A stretch of 64,000 nucleotides of DNA from Actinomyces oris (GCF_006546825.1 NZ_VICC01000005.1:1-64000); one strand, 5' to 3'; counted from the first letter of the stretch, positions 1-8,677 are shown. Translations and numbers: made by a program. Notes: generated by a model from the sequence alone, not told the origin.

Positions 1-2411
1 CTGCCCGCTGTCTGGTAGGCGGTGGCGAGGTTGTTGCGTGAGAGCAAAGTGTCGGGGTGGTGGGGTCCCAGGACGTGGGTGCGGTCGTCGAGTGTCTGCT
101 CGTGCATGGGGATGGCTTCGTCGAGCCTGCCCGCTGTCTGGTAGGCGGTGGCGAGGTTGTCGCGTGAGGCGAGGGTGCCGGGGTGGTGGGGTCCCAGGAC
201 GTGGGTGCGGTCGTCGAGTGTCTGCCCGTGCATGGGGATGGCTTCGTCGAGCCTGCCCGCTTCCCGGTAGGAGGTGGCGAGGTTGTTGCGTGCGGCCAGG
301 GCGTCGGGGTGGCGGGGGCCCAGGATGCGGGTGCGGTCGTCGAGGGTCTGCTCGTACAGGGTGATGGCCTCGTGGAGCCTGCCCGCGTCCTGGTAGGCGC
401 TGGCGAGGTTGTTGCGTGAGGCCAGGGCGTCGGGGTGGCCAGGGCCCAAAGCTTCGCCTGCCTGCGTGACAGACTCGCTGAGAGTGAGAGCCAGTTGTGG
501 CATCCCAAGGTCGGTCGCATTCCACAGAGTCGTTGCTAGTAGTGCAGCAAAATCTGGATTGGAAAATAGTGGGCGAGAGTAGTCTTGAGATGTGGCGGCA
601 CTTATTTGTTCGACGAGATTGCGTGTTTCCTGTCGCTGCTGTTCAAAATATTCTATCCGGTCTACGTCGACCTCGTTGAGAAGGGTCGTTGTGTGCGCAC
701 GTACCTCGTTGAGCTTCTCTTGGTTGCTCAGGTAAGTTTCGCGGTAAACTTGCCCCTGGAGGCGGTGAATGATGGTCTTGTTGCCGTCAATGGATTCTTG
801 GAGAATTGATGCACTCTTCAGGAATGACAGAGTGTCTCGAACTGCGTCGGAGTCGTCGTCAATCTCCAGAAGCCAGTGAGTCGGCACTCCGGAAGCGGCG
901 AGAAGGGACAGTATGCCAAGGAGTAAGGTGGCGATGCTCTCCTGCTGAGGGTGCTTGGTTCTGAGTTGTTCCAAGACCTGCTCGTACGCCATGAACAGTG
1001 CGACCCCGACGGCATCCGGGTAGTCATCTCCCTCGAGGCGGCTGATGCTTGACTCGAGAGGGTGATTGCTCAGCCTCTCAAGATAGCTGGACAGAGAGTA
1101 TCGCCCTGACTTGGCTGTTGCGGCCGCTTGGGCCACGGCGACAGGGAGGTCGCCGAGCGCCTCTGCGATCTGGTTGGCCGCATCTCGGTGAGCGTCACCG
1201 GTGCGTTCGCAGAGGAGAGTGATCGACTGCTCCCGTTCAAAGATGCCAACCGTCAACGGAAGCCACCCCAAACTGTCCCAATCGAGGTGGCGTGTGGTGG
1301 TGGCGATGACCCGAACTCCGCTGCCCTCAGGGGTAAGATCTCTCAGGTCGTCGAGATTCTCCACGTTGTCGAAGACGAGGAGACGGTCCGCCGCATCTGC
1401 TGAGCGTAACTGATCCAGGAAGCGCCGAATAATATTCTCCGGAGGGACATCCTGTGGTGCGTTGATGCCTGCCCGAAGTGCGAACTCATAGAGATCGGCG
1501 ACAAGATCCTTGCGGGAGGCTGCATTGATCCATGCGACCAGGGGCCAGCCCTCCTCTTCAGACTTGGCGGCAACCGCGGCTGCCAGCTGAGTCTTACCGC
1601 TTCCTCTCATACCCGTCAGAACTGTCTTCGGTTCCGCGTTGGTGAAGACGGCATCGAAGAACTCGTCTTGCCCTTCTCGCTTGACGAAGCCTGTAGTGAC
1701 CTTGGGGCGACTACCGAAGCGAATCCGCGTGGGCAAGGCAGATTGGTTTCGAGTGACCGCTCTATGGATCTCCTGGATATCCGTAGCCATCGCCTTGGTG
1801 TCGGAAGCCACTTCCCTCACGCGGTCGTTAGTCTCTGCCTGCCCTTCCAGCAGTCGCTCCTGTCCGGCACGTAGCTGCTCCTGGCCTGCGAGCAGTTGCT
1901 TGAGTGCGGCGAGGTCGAAGGCCCGTGAGCCTGGTGCGTGATAGATTAATTCCGAGGCAACGATGCGAATCAGATCGTTGAAGAAGGACTCGGCTGCCGT
2001 CTCGACGTTCTGGCGGCGGCCAGCCGCTCGCCGTCGGAGGTAGGTCTCGAAGTTGTCCGGGAATCGTACGGCCTCAAGGACTGCGGCGTCGTCCCCACTG
2101 AGCTCCTTGAGCGCCACCTCCATCTCGGTGACGGCTCCGGCCAGGGCGGATTGAGTGGCTCCGGTCCGCTTGTACCGCTCGCTGGCGTCCTCCACCTGCT
2201 TCTGAAGTCGGGCCTTGATGGACGCCTCCAGCGGATTCTCCTGTCCACCTCGCCCCTGCTGCAGACGTCTCAGGCTGCGCCACGCGTTGAGGACATCGTT
2301 AGGCAGCGATGCCGCGCTGCTCCATGAAGGATCCACGGCCACAGCGGCTCCGCGCATGAGCAGCCCGGTGATGCTGGCAGACAGGACAGCGAAGGAGAGG
2401 GGATCGGCCAT
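1..2411 (-). CDS. NB-ARC/TPR STAND-type ATPase, paralogue 1 (3' end beyond window)
   Basis: Reading leftward from the ATG at 2411, the frame stays open to the window edge (803 codons), so the C-terminus is missing. Seen: an alpha-helical N-terminal region of about 180 residues beginning MADPLSFAVLS; a QLLAG/GQ-rich linker; a Walker A motif GMRGSGKT near residue 267; a Walker B-like LLVFDNVEN; a GDLPVA motif (the GLPL motif of NB-ARC proteins); an IHRLQG motif in the MHD position; then kinesin-light-chain-like TPR units of 42 residues (LGPxHPxTLxSRNNLA...), four of them begun inside the window. Known: such STAND proteins sense a ligand through their repeats and oligomerise on ATP exchange. The ligand is not evident. 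The N-terminal domain is shared with paralogue 2 and the post-NB-ARC region with paralogue 3, so the gene is mosaic. No strong Shine-Dalgarno; a small hairpin lies directly upstream of the ATG. Confidence 0.85.
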   Translation of the reverse strand, partial: MADPLSFAVLSASITGLLMRGAAVAVDPSWSSAASLPNDVLNAWRSLRRLQQGRGGQENPLEASIKARLQKQVEDASERYKRTGATQSALAGAVTEMEVALKELSGDDAAVLEAVRFPDNFETYLRRRAAGRRQNVETAAESFFNDLIRIVASELIYHAPGSRAFDLAALKQLLAGQEQLRAGQERLLEGQAETNDRVREVASDTKAMATDIQEIHRAVTRNQSALPTRIRFGSRPKVTTGFVKREGQDEFFDAVFTNAEPKTVLTGMRGSGKTQLAAAVAAKSEEEGWPLVAWINAASRKDLVADLYEFALRAGINAPQDVPPENIIRRFLDQLRSADAADRLLVFDNVENLDDLRDLTPEGSGVRVIATTTRHLDWDSLGWLPLTVGIFEREQSITLLCERTGDAHRDAANQIAEALGDLPVAVAQAAATAKSGRYSLSSYLERLSNHPLESSISRLEGDDYPDAVGVALFMAYEQVLEQLRTKHPQQESIATLLLGILSLLAASGVPTHWLLEIDDDSDAVRDTLSFLKSASILQESIDGNKTIIHRLQGQVYRETYLSNQEKLNEVRAHTTTLLNEVDVDRIEYFEQQRQETRNLVEQISAATSQDYSRPLFSNPDFAALLATTLWNATDLGMPQLALTLSESVTQAGEALGPGHPDALASRNNLASAYQDAGRLHEAITLYEQTLDDRTRILGPRHPDALAARNNLATSYREAGRLDEAIPMHGQTLDDRTHVLGPHHPGTLASRDNLATAYQTAGRLDEAIPMHEQTLDDRTHVLGPHHPDTLLSRNNLATAYQTAG

Positions 2412-2412
2412 G

Positions 2413-2430
2413 CCGCTATCGTACAAGCGG
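2413..2430 (-). promoter_or_regulatory. Hairpin immediately upstream of paralogue 1 start codon
   Basis: On the minus strand CCGCT and AGCGG arms enclose 8 bases and end one base before the ATG. The same element sits at 5627-5644 before paralogue 2, within a block of about 45 bases conserved between the two upstream regions. This suggests a shared 5' untranslated control element, but function is inference; the arms are only 5 bp. Confidence 0.35.
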
Positions 2431-2583
2431 TCAGCGGCGCCGAAATAGAATTTTCACGACATTGACTGACTCGGCGGCGACGAGCTCGACGAGGTGGTGG
2501 GTGAAGGCGGTGTGCGCGTCATCGAGCACGCGCCCGTGGAAGGTGCGCCCCAGGTGCCAGTCGGAGGTGTGGAGGATCCGCAT
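2431..2583 (-). pseudogene. sbcD: sbcD 5' fragment (exonuclease SbcCD subunit D, first about 41 codons)
   Basis: From ATG 2583 the minus strand encodes MRILHTSDWHLGRTFHG followed by RVLDDAHTAF and HLVELVAAESVN. This is the characteristic SbcD/Mre11 N-terminus including phosphodiesterase motif I (D8, H10). After residue 41-43 the similarity stops and the frame ends at 2431 in sequence belonging to the upstream region of the NB-ARC gene. The rest of sbcD (about 350 codons) and sbcC are absent nearby. The start codon and upstream flank look intact, so the 50-residue peptide could still be made. It is a recombination scar: the NB-ARC cassette begins where sbcD breaks off. A decayed second copy lies at 8209-8348. 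Confidence 0.8.
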
Positions 2584-2634
2584 GCGGACACTGTCTCACA
2601 GCCCACCGACATCAATGACGGCGCCCTGTGGCGG

Positions 2635-5625
2635 TCAGTCGCCGGCTTCCTGATCCGGGTCCTCCTCGGTGCCGTCCTGGTCGTCCTCTGAATCCGACGG
2701 CGTCTCAAAGAGTGCCTCCGCCTCTTCAATTCGACCTGCGGTACGATAAGCATCGGCGAGTCTATGGCGTGTGTTGAGGGTGTGGGGGTGGTGGGGTCCC
2801 AGGATGCGGGTGCATCCTTTGAGGTTCCGCTCGAGCAGGGTGATGGCCTCGTTGAGTCTGCCTGTGGCTTGGTAGGCGCAGGCGAAGTTGTCGCGCGTGA
2901 AAAGTGTATCGGGATTGTCTGGGCCCAGGATGTGGATGCAGTCTTTGAGGTTCTGCTCGAGCAGGGGAATGGCCTCGTCAAGCCTGCCAGCTGTCTGGTA
3001 GGCGTTGGCGAGGTTGTTGCGTGAGAGCAGAGTGTGGGGGTGATATGGGCCCAGGATGTGGATGCAGTCTTTGAGGTTCTGCTCGAGCAGGGGAATGGCC
3101 TCTTCGATTTTGCCTGCGTCCCGGTAGGCGTTGGCGAGGTTGTTGCGTGTGGCGAGAGTGTCGGGGTGGTTGGGGCCGACGAGACGTGTACGATCCTGAA
3201 GGTTCTGTCGGTAGAGGGTGATGGCGTCTTCGAGTCTGCCCGCCTCCTGGTACGCGTTGGCGAGGTTGTTGCGAGACGCCAGAGTATAAGGGTGGTCGGG
3301 GCCCAGGAAGTAATCGGTATCAACGAAGTTCTGCTGGTAGAGGGTGATGGCTTCGTCGAGCCTGCCCGCCTCCCGATAGGCGCCGGCGAGATTATTACGA
3401 GAGGCAAAGATCTCGGTGTGATCGGGCCCTAGGGTGTGGGGATGATCTTTCTGAATCTGCTGGTGATGTGTGGTGACCTTATTAATCCCGCCACCTGCTC
3501 GGAGAGTGCTCATGAAGCTATTTCTCAGTTTCTGGGTATTGTGATGAGTGGTGTCAGGAATTGTCTTGGAATGCTTGAGATTCTGTTCAAGTAAGGCGAT
3601 GGCCTTCTCGACCTGGCCTTCTAGTAGGTAGGCGTCAGCCAGGCTTTTTCGCGAGCTGAGGATGTCGGGATGACCTGCTCCTAAAGTGTCACTAGCCTTC
3701 GCGACCGAATTAACGAGGGTCAGTGCGGCCTGGTACATTCCGAGTTCCAAGGCTGTCCGTAGTGTTCTTTCGAGTATTGTCGCCATGGCGGGTTTAGTGA
3801 ATAAAGACTGTGAATATTCCTGTGATGCAATGGCGCTTAGCTGTTCAATGAGGTCGTACATCTCCTCTCGTTCTCTGGGTGGGTTATACGAGGTGTGTGC
3901 GACAACGTTTTCCAGAGTCTGGATTATCGAAGTCAGGATATATTCCTTTTCTGCCTCGTTGATTAGATAATTTTCCCTGAAGGCGCGTCCTTGAAGTCGG
4001 TGAATTAAGGCCTTTCTATTGTCTGTTGAGGTCTGACATAACGAAGAATTGAATAGCGCACTGAGTGACTTCTTGGCATTCTCTCGATCAGCATCTTCTT
4101 CCAGCCAACGGATTGGCACTCCTGGAGCGGCGAGTAGCGACAGCATGCTTATCTGTTGAATCGCCAATCTTCCCTGCTTAGGGTTCTTTCTCTTGATAAT
4201 GTTTACTGTCGTCTTGCAGGCTAGCCACAATGCGGTGCTGACGGTTTCGGGGTAGTTGCCACCTTCTCGCTTTTCGATGGTGGTAGCCAGAGGAAAGCTG
4301 TTTAGTCTGTCCAGGTATTCGGAGAGGGTGTATCTTTCGTTGCGGGCTGTTGTGGCCGCCTGGGTTACGGCAACGGGAAGGTCGCCGAGCACCTCTGCAA
4401 TCTGGTCGGCTGCGTCGCGGTTGGTGTCGTCAGTGCGCTCACAGAGGATACTAATCGATTGGTCTCGTTGGAAAGTGCCTACCCTGATAGGTGACCAACC
4501 CAGACTATTCCAGTCAAGGTGACGCGTGGTTGTAAGGATGACTCGAATTCCATTTCCGCGAGGGATGAGTCCCTTGAGGTCGTCAAAGTTGTCCACGTTG
4601 TCGAAGATAAAGAGGCGGTTCGTAGTGTCGGCCGAACTCATCGCGTCCAGGCAGCGCTGTATGGCGATGTCCGGACGGGTGCTTTTCGGTGTGTCGGTGC
4701 TGATTCGTGTGGCGAGTTCGTAGAGATCGGCAACAAGCTCCTTGCGTGAGGCCGCATTGATCCATGCAACTAGGGGCCAGTCCTCTTTCTCGCATTTGGT
4801 GGCGATTGCGGCAGCCAGTTGAGTCTTGCCAGTACCTCGCATTCCGGTCAGGACTGTTTTCGGTTCAGCGCGAGTGATGATAGCATTGAAGAGTTGGCTC
4901 TCGACCGCCCGTGAAACGAAATTGGCGGTGACTGTAGGGCGGCTTCCGAAGTGAATCCGTTTGGGGGTGGTTTGTGATTGAGGGGGCGTGTTCCGAGTGT
5001 TGTTGATGCTGTCGACTATTTTATCCAGACGCTCGCGAGTCTCTGCTTGCCCCTTCAGCAGTTGATTCTGCCCGGCAACAAGCTGATCCCGGCCTGCGAG
5101 TAGCTGGTTGAACGCGGCGATGTCGAAGCCCCGGGATCCTGGCGTGAGGCGGATGAACTCGTCGGCGACGATGCGGGTTAGGTCGTCGAAGAAGGGCTCG
5201 GCTGTTGTCTCGACGTACCGACGGCGCCCGGCCGTCCTCCGTCGGAGGTACATCTCGAAGCGATCCGGGAACCGCACTGCCTCCAGGACTGTGGCGTCGT
5301 CCCCGCTGAGTTCCTTGAGCGCTACCTCGATCTCGGTGACGGTGCCAGCAAGGGCGGATCGAGTGACTCCGGTCCGCTCGTATCTTTCGCTGGCGGCGTC
5401 CACCTGTTTCTGAAGTCGGGCCTTGATAGACGCCTCCAGCGGATTCTCCTCGCCACCTCGACCCCGCATCAGGGTCCATATGCTGCGCCATGTGTTGACG
5501 GCCTCTCCAGGTAGTGATGCCGCGCTGCACCACGAAGGATCAACGGCCACAGCGGCTCCACGCATGACCAGTCCGGCAAGGCTGGTGGTCATGGACAGGA
5601 CAGCGAAGGAGAGGGGGTCGGCCAT
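2635..5625 (-). CDS. NB-ARC/TPR STAND-type ATPase, paralogue 2 (full length, 996 aa)
   Basis: Start ATG at 5625 (MADPLSF...), matching paralogue 1; a TTG five codons upstream is possible but less likely. Domains: helical N-terminus about 1-180; linker of repeated QLLxGQ units about 165-205; NB-ARC with Walker A GMRGTGKT (261-268), Walker B LFIFDNVD (338-345), TTTRH sensor-like motif and GDLPVA (414-419); winged-helix/linker ending at IHRLQG; then about eight 42-residue TPR units, one irregular, and an acidic tail (EDDQDGTEEDPDQE). The N-terminal third is close to paralogue 1, but the region after the NB-ARC is diverged and visibly AT-richer (roughly 3480-4300), pointing to replacement by recombination. 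It follows paralogue 3 after 42 bases, so the two are probably co-transcribed. Likely a sensor or defence-type NTPase; the effector activity is unknown. Confidence 0.88.
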   Translation of the reverse strand: MADPLSFAVLSMTTSLAGLVMRGAAVAVDPSWCSAASLPGEAVNTWRSIWTLMRGRGGEENPLEASIKARLQKQVDAASERYERTGVTRSALAGTVTEIEVALKELSGDDATVLEAVRFPDRFEMYLRRRTAGRRRYVETTAEPFFDDLTRIVADEFIRLTPGSRGFDIAAFNQLLAGRDQLVAGQNQLLKGQAETRERLDKIVDSINNTRNTPPQSQTTPKRIHFGSRPTVTANFVSRAVESQLFNAIITRAEPKTVLTGMRGTGKTQLAAAIATKCEKEDWPLVAWINAASRKELVADLYELATRISTDTPKSTRPDIAIQRCLDAMSSADTTNRLFIFDNVDNFDDLKGLIPRGNGIRVILTTTRHLDWNSLGWSPIRVGTFQRDQSISILCERTDDTNRDAADQIAEVLGDLPVAVTQAATTARNERYTLSEYLDRLNSFPLATTIEKREGGNYPETVSTALWLACKTTVNIIKRKNPKQGRLAIQQISMLSLLAAPGVPIRWLEEDADRENAKKSLSALFNSSLCQTSTDNRKALIHRLQGRAFRENYLINEAEKEYILTSIIQTLENVVAHTSYNPPREREEMYDLIEQLSAIASQEYSQSLFTKPAMATILERTLRTALELGMYQAALTLVNSVAKASDTLGAGHPDILSSRKSLADAYLLEGQVEKAIALLEQNLKHSKTIPDTTHHNTQKLRNSFMSTLRAGGGINKVTTHHQQIQKDHPHTLGPDHTEIFASRNNLAGAYREAGRLDEAITLYQQNFVDTDYFLGPDHPYTLASRNNLANAYQEAGRLEDAITLYRQNLQDRTRLVGPNHPDTLATRNNLANAYRDAGKIEEAIPLLEQNLKDCIHILGPYHPHTLLSRNNLANAYQTAGRLDEAIPLLEQNLKDCIHILGPDNPDTLFTRDNFACAYQATGRLNEAITLLERNLKGCTRILGPHHPHTLNTRHRLADAYRTAGRIEEAEALFETPSDSEDDQDGTEEDPDQEAGD

Positions 5626-5667
5626 GCCGCTATCGTACAAGCGGTCAGCGGTGCCGAAACAGAATTC

Positions 5668-8094
5668 TCACGGCGTCCCGAAGAGCTTCTTCGCTTCCTC
5701 GGTTCTCCCTGCGGCAAGGTAGGCATTGGCGAGGTTGTTGCGCGAGGTGAGAGTGACAGGGTGAGCAGGTCCCAGGGTGCGGGTGCGGTCCTCGAGGTTC
5801 TGCTCGAACAGGGGAATGGCGTCGTCGATCCTGCCGGCTGCCTGGTAGGCGCTGGCGAGCGTGCTGCGTGAGGTGAAGGTGTCGGGGCGGTCGGGACCCA
5901 GAATGCGAATGAAGTCGGTGAGGTTCTGCTCGAACAGGGGAATCGCCTCGTCGAGCCGGCCCGTATCCCGGTAGGCGCCGGCGAGGCTGTGGCGTGAGGC
6001 CAAGGTTTCAGGATGGTCGAGGCCCAGGGCGCGGCTAACCTCGGCGAGGTTCTGCTCGAACAGACGGATGGCCTCGTCGAGCCTGCCGGCGTCCCGGTAG
6101 GCGCCGGCGAGCGTGCCGCGCGAGGCCAAGGTTTCGGGATGGTCGGGCCCAGCGAGGCGGGTGAAGTCGGTGAGGTTCTGCTCGAACAGGGGGATGGCCT
6201 CGTCGAGCCTGCCCGTATCCCGGTAGGCGCCGGCGAGGCGGTACCGTGAGGCCAAGGTTTCAGGATGGTCGAGGCCCAGGGCGCGGCTAACCTCGTCGAG
6301 GTTCTCCTTGTACAGGGTGATGGCTTCGTCGAGCCTGCCCGCATTCCGGTAGATGGCGGCGAGGTTGAGACGTACGGCCGAGGCGCCGGAGCTGTCGGGA
6401 CCCATGATGCGCAAGGCGTCTGCGAGGATCTGCTTCTTCAGGGTGATGGCCTCGTCGAATCTGCCCGCCTCCCGGTAGGCTCCGGCCAGTTCGTCGCGTG
6501 ACATGAGGGTGCTGCGGTGGTCGGGGCCCAAGACGCGGCTGCGGCCGCTGAAAACCTGCTCGTACAGGGGGATGGCCTCACTGAGCCTGCCGGCTGTCTG
6601 GTAGGCGCCGGCGAGGTTGAGACGTGAGGTCAGGGTGCTGGGATGGTCGGTGCCCAAGACGCGGCTGCGGCCGCTGAAAACCTGCTCGTACAGGGCGATG
6701 GCCTTATCGAGCCTGCCGCTCGCCCGGTAGGTGCCGGCGAGGTTGTTGCGTGAAGCCAGGGTGTTGGGGTGGTGGGGGCCCAAAGCGTCGCAGACCTGGG
6801 TCACCGAGTCAGTGAGGCCAAGGGCTAGCTGCGACATCCCAAGGCTGGTCGCGTCGTGCAGTGTCTCGGCGAGCTTTGAAGACACCCGTGGCTCAGAAAA
6901 CAATGACTGAGAGTAGTCCTGTGATGTGACTGAGAGAAACTGCTCGATGAGATGGTGGGTCTCGTCTCGCCGCTGTTCACCATTGTCTAGGCGGTCAACG
7001 TCAATCCCGCTGAGAACTGATGTGGCGCACGTACGCGCCTCGCCGAGCTTCTTTTGGTCATTCAGGTAGGTTTCCCGGTACACGTGTCCCTGGAGCCAGT
7101 GAATAATGGTCTTGGTGCCGTCACTGGACTCTTGGAGGATGGCAGCGCTCTTCAGGAAAGACAAGGTGTCGCGTACTGCGTCGGAGTCGCCGTCGAGCCT
7201 CAAGAGCCAGTGAGTTGGCACTCCGGAAGCAGCCAGGAGGGACAGTGTGCCGAGGAGCGATACGGCGATTCTCTCCTGCTGAGGATGCTCGGTTCTGAGC
7301 TGCTCCAAGACCTGCTCATAGGCCATGAGCAGTGCGATACCGACGGCGTCGGGGTAGTTGGCACCCTCGAGGCGACTCATGCGTGACTCGAGCGGGTGAT
7401 GACTGAGCCTGTCGAGGTAGCCGGATAAGGCGTATCCACCCTGTTGTGCTGTCGTGGCGGCTTGGGTGATGGCGACGGGCACGTCGCCCAGCGCATCCGC
7501 GATCCGGTCAGCAGCTTCGCGGTGAGTGTCGCCAGTGTGCTCGCACAGGAGGGAGATCGACTGCTCCCGATCGAAGGAACCCACCGTCACCCGCAGCCAC
7601 CCCAGGCGGTCCCAGCCGAGGTGGTGCGGAGTGGTAATGAGGGTCCGAACTCCCGCTCCCTCGGGGATGAGATCTCTCAGGTCGTCCGGATTCTCCACGT
7701 TGTCGAAAACGAAGAGACGGTCCGCTGCCTCTGCTGAGCGCAGCCGATCCAGGAGGCCCCGAACAATGACCTCCAGAGGAATGTTCTTCGGTGCGTCGAT
7801 ACCGATCCGCAGCGCGAGCTTGTAGAGACCGGCAAGGATCTCCTTGCGTGAGGCCGCATGAATCGACGCCACCAGGGGCCAGCCGTCCTCCTCGCACCTG
7901 GCCGCAACCGCAGCGGCCAGCTGCGTCTTGCCGCTTCCCCGCATCCCCGTCAGAACCGTGCGAGGCTCGGCGCGAGTGAAGACGGCCTTGAAAAGCTCAT
8001 CCTGCTCCTGCCGCTTGACGAAACCTGGGGCGATTGCGGGACGACTTCCGAATCGAATGTGCGTGGGAGAAGCGGGTGGGTGGCGAGTGGTCAT
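5668..8094 (-). CDS. NB-ARC/TPR STAND-type ATPase, paralogue 3, lacking the N-terminal domain (808 aa)
   Basis: ATG 8094 is preceded by a plausible ribosome site (GGGGAG, nine bases away). The protein starts just before the conserved IRFGSRP segment, so it lacks the roughly 200-residue helical N-terminus of its neighbours. Seen: Walker A GMRGSGKT (50-57), Walker B LFVFDNVEN (127-135), GDVPVA, IHWLQG in the MHD position, then nine TPR units of 42 residues. Units 5 and 7 are nearly identical at DNA level, as are parts of units 1 and 2, which indicates recent internal duplication. Upstream codons remain in frame with paralogue 1 but contain two stops (see 8095-8208). It could be a truncated but translated sensor that lacks its effector or oligomerisation domain, or a gene in decay. 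Confidence 0.82.
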   Translation of the reverse strand: MTTRHPPASPTHIRFGSRPAIAPGFVKRQEQDELFKAVFTRAEPRTVLTGMRGSGKTQLAAAVAARCEEDGWPLVASIHAASRKEILAGLYKLALRIGIDAPKNIPLEVIVRGLLDRLRSAEAADRLFVFDNVENPDDLRDLIPEGAGVRTLITTPHHLGWDRLGWLRVTVGSFDREQSISLLCEHTGDTHREAADRIADALGDVPVAITQAATTAQQGGYALSGYLDRLSHHPLESRMSRLEGANYPDAVGIALLMAYEQVLEQLRTEHPQQERIAVSLLGTLSLLAASGVPTHWLLRLDGDSDAVRDTLSFLKSAAILQESSDGTKTIIHWLQGHVYRETYLNDQKKLGEARTCATSVLSGIDVDRLDNGEQRRDETHHLIEQFLSVTSQDYSQSLFSEPRVSSKLAETLHDATSLGMSQLALGLTDSVTQVCDALGPHHPNTLASRNNLAGTYRASGRLDKAIALYEQVFSGRSRVLGTDHPSTLTSRLNLAGAYQTAGRLSEAIPLYEQVFSGRSRVLGPDHRSTLMSRDELAGAYREAGRFDEAITLKKQILADALRIMGPDSSGASAVRLNLAAIYRNAGRLDEAITLYKENLDEVSRALGLDHPETLASRYRLAGAYRDTGRLDEAIPLFEQNLTDFTRLAGPDHPETLASRGTLAGAYRDAGRLDEAIRLFEQNLAEVSRALGLDHPETLASRHSLAGAYRDTGRLDEAIPLFEQNLTDFIRILGPDRPDTFTSRSTLASAYQAAGRIDDAIPLFEQNLEDRTRTLGPAHPVTLTSRNNLANAYLAAGRTEEAKKLFGTP

Positions 8095-8208
8095 GCTGCG
8101 GATCTCCCCGATGTCCTTCGTCGTCGTCCTCAGTGGCTCGCGAGTCTACGCTGACCTCAGGGGCAACTGGTCCTACTCGGCCATGAGCTGCTTGAGTGGC
8201 GTGATGTC
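8095..8208 (-). pseudogene. Decayed N-terminal linker of paralogue 3
   Basis: Read in the same frame as paralogue 3, this stretch encodes FDITPLKQLMAE, a TAG stop, DQLPLRSA, another TAG stop, then TREPLRTTTKDIGEIRS leading into the ATG at 8094. It aligns with the linker of paralogue 1 (AFDLAALKQLLAGQEQL ... DIQEIH). The gene therefore once had a longer 5' part and lost it through nonsense mutations plus replacement by the sbcD fragment. Confidence 0.7.
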
Positions 8209-8348
8209 GAAGGCGGCGTGCGCGTCATTGAGCACGCCGCCCGTGGAAGGTACGCCCCAGGTGCCGGTCGGAGGTGTGGGGGAGACCCGCCTGCGGGCAC
8301 TGTTTCACAGCCAACTGACATCCATGACAGCGCCTTGCGGCGTCAGTC
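8209..8348 (-). pseudogene. sbcD: Second, degenerate sbcD 5' fragment with upstream flank
   Basis: This block matches 2503-2640 over about 140 bases, including the sequence upstream of the sbcD start. The former ATG is mutated, the conserved Trp of HTSDWHLG reads Arg, and an extra G shifts the frame after TFHGR. The similarity passes directly into the paralogue 3 linker at AHAAFD, where sbcD and the NB-ARC gene share a few bases. It marks a second sbcD/NB-ARC junction. Confidence 0.75.
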
Positions 8349-8395
8349 GTCAGCATCCTGGAAGCTGGCGGAAAGTGGGCGCCTCACAAGAAGTG

Positions 8396-8677
8396 CTAGA
8401 TAAGAGCCGTGCTGGCTGCAATCAACCCGAAGATGACTCCCGGAAAGTTAGCCGCGGCCAGAGGTAGGTCGCGCTTCTCTTTGCACAGTCCATAAATGAC
8501 CCACAACGTGCAGTTCACTGCCGCTACGGATGGCTGGATGAAGTCTCCCTTGTTACCGTGCAAGTTGCCGATAATCTGTGGAATGTACGACACGTACATC
8601 ATCACTGACATCGCAGTTGCGACCCATCCGAGAGTCTGCATGCGCTTCTCTTTAGTTTGTGCGCGTTCCTCTGCCAT
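8396..8677 (-). CDS. SemiSWEET-type small sugar transporter
   Basis: A 93-residue protein with three predicted membrane helices (about 14-34, 45-64 and 70-91) and the PQ-loop signature MMYVSYIPQI in helix 1, as in bacterial SemiSWEET half-transporters, which dimerise to move sugars down their gradient. The length is right for the family (85-100). Start ATG 8677 has an AAGGGA site nine bases upstream. It stands alone, with the decayed sbcD segment downstream and a 321-base gap upstream. Substrate cannot be told from sequence. Confidence 0.8.
   Translation of the reverse strand: MAEERAQTKEKRMQTLGWVATAMSVMMYVSYIPQIIGNLHGNKGDFIQPSVAAVNCTLWVIYGLCKEKRDLPLAAANFPGVIFGLIAASTALI

Noticed and set aside
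5700-6800. Regular 126-bp repeats, at first sight array-like
   Set aside because: Not a CRISPR: period, lack of unique spacers and in-frame translation show TPR-coding repeats.
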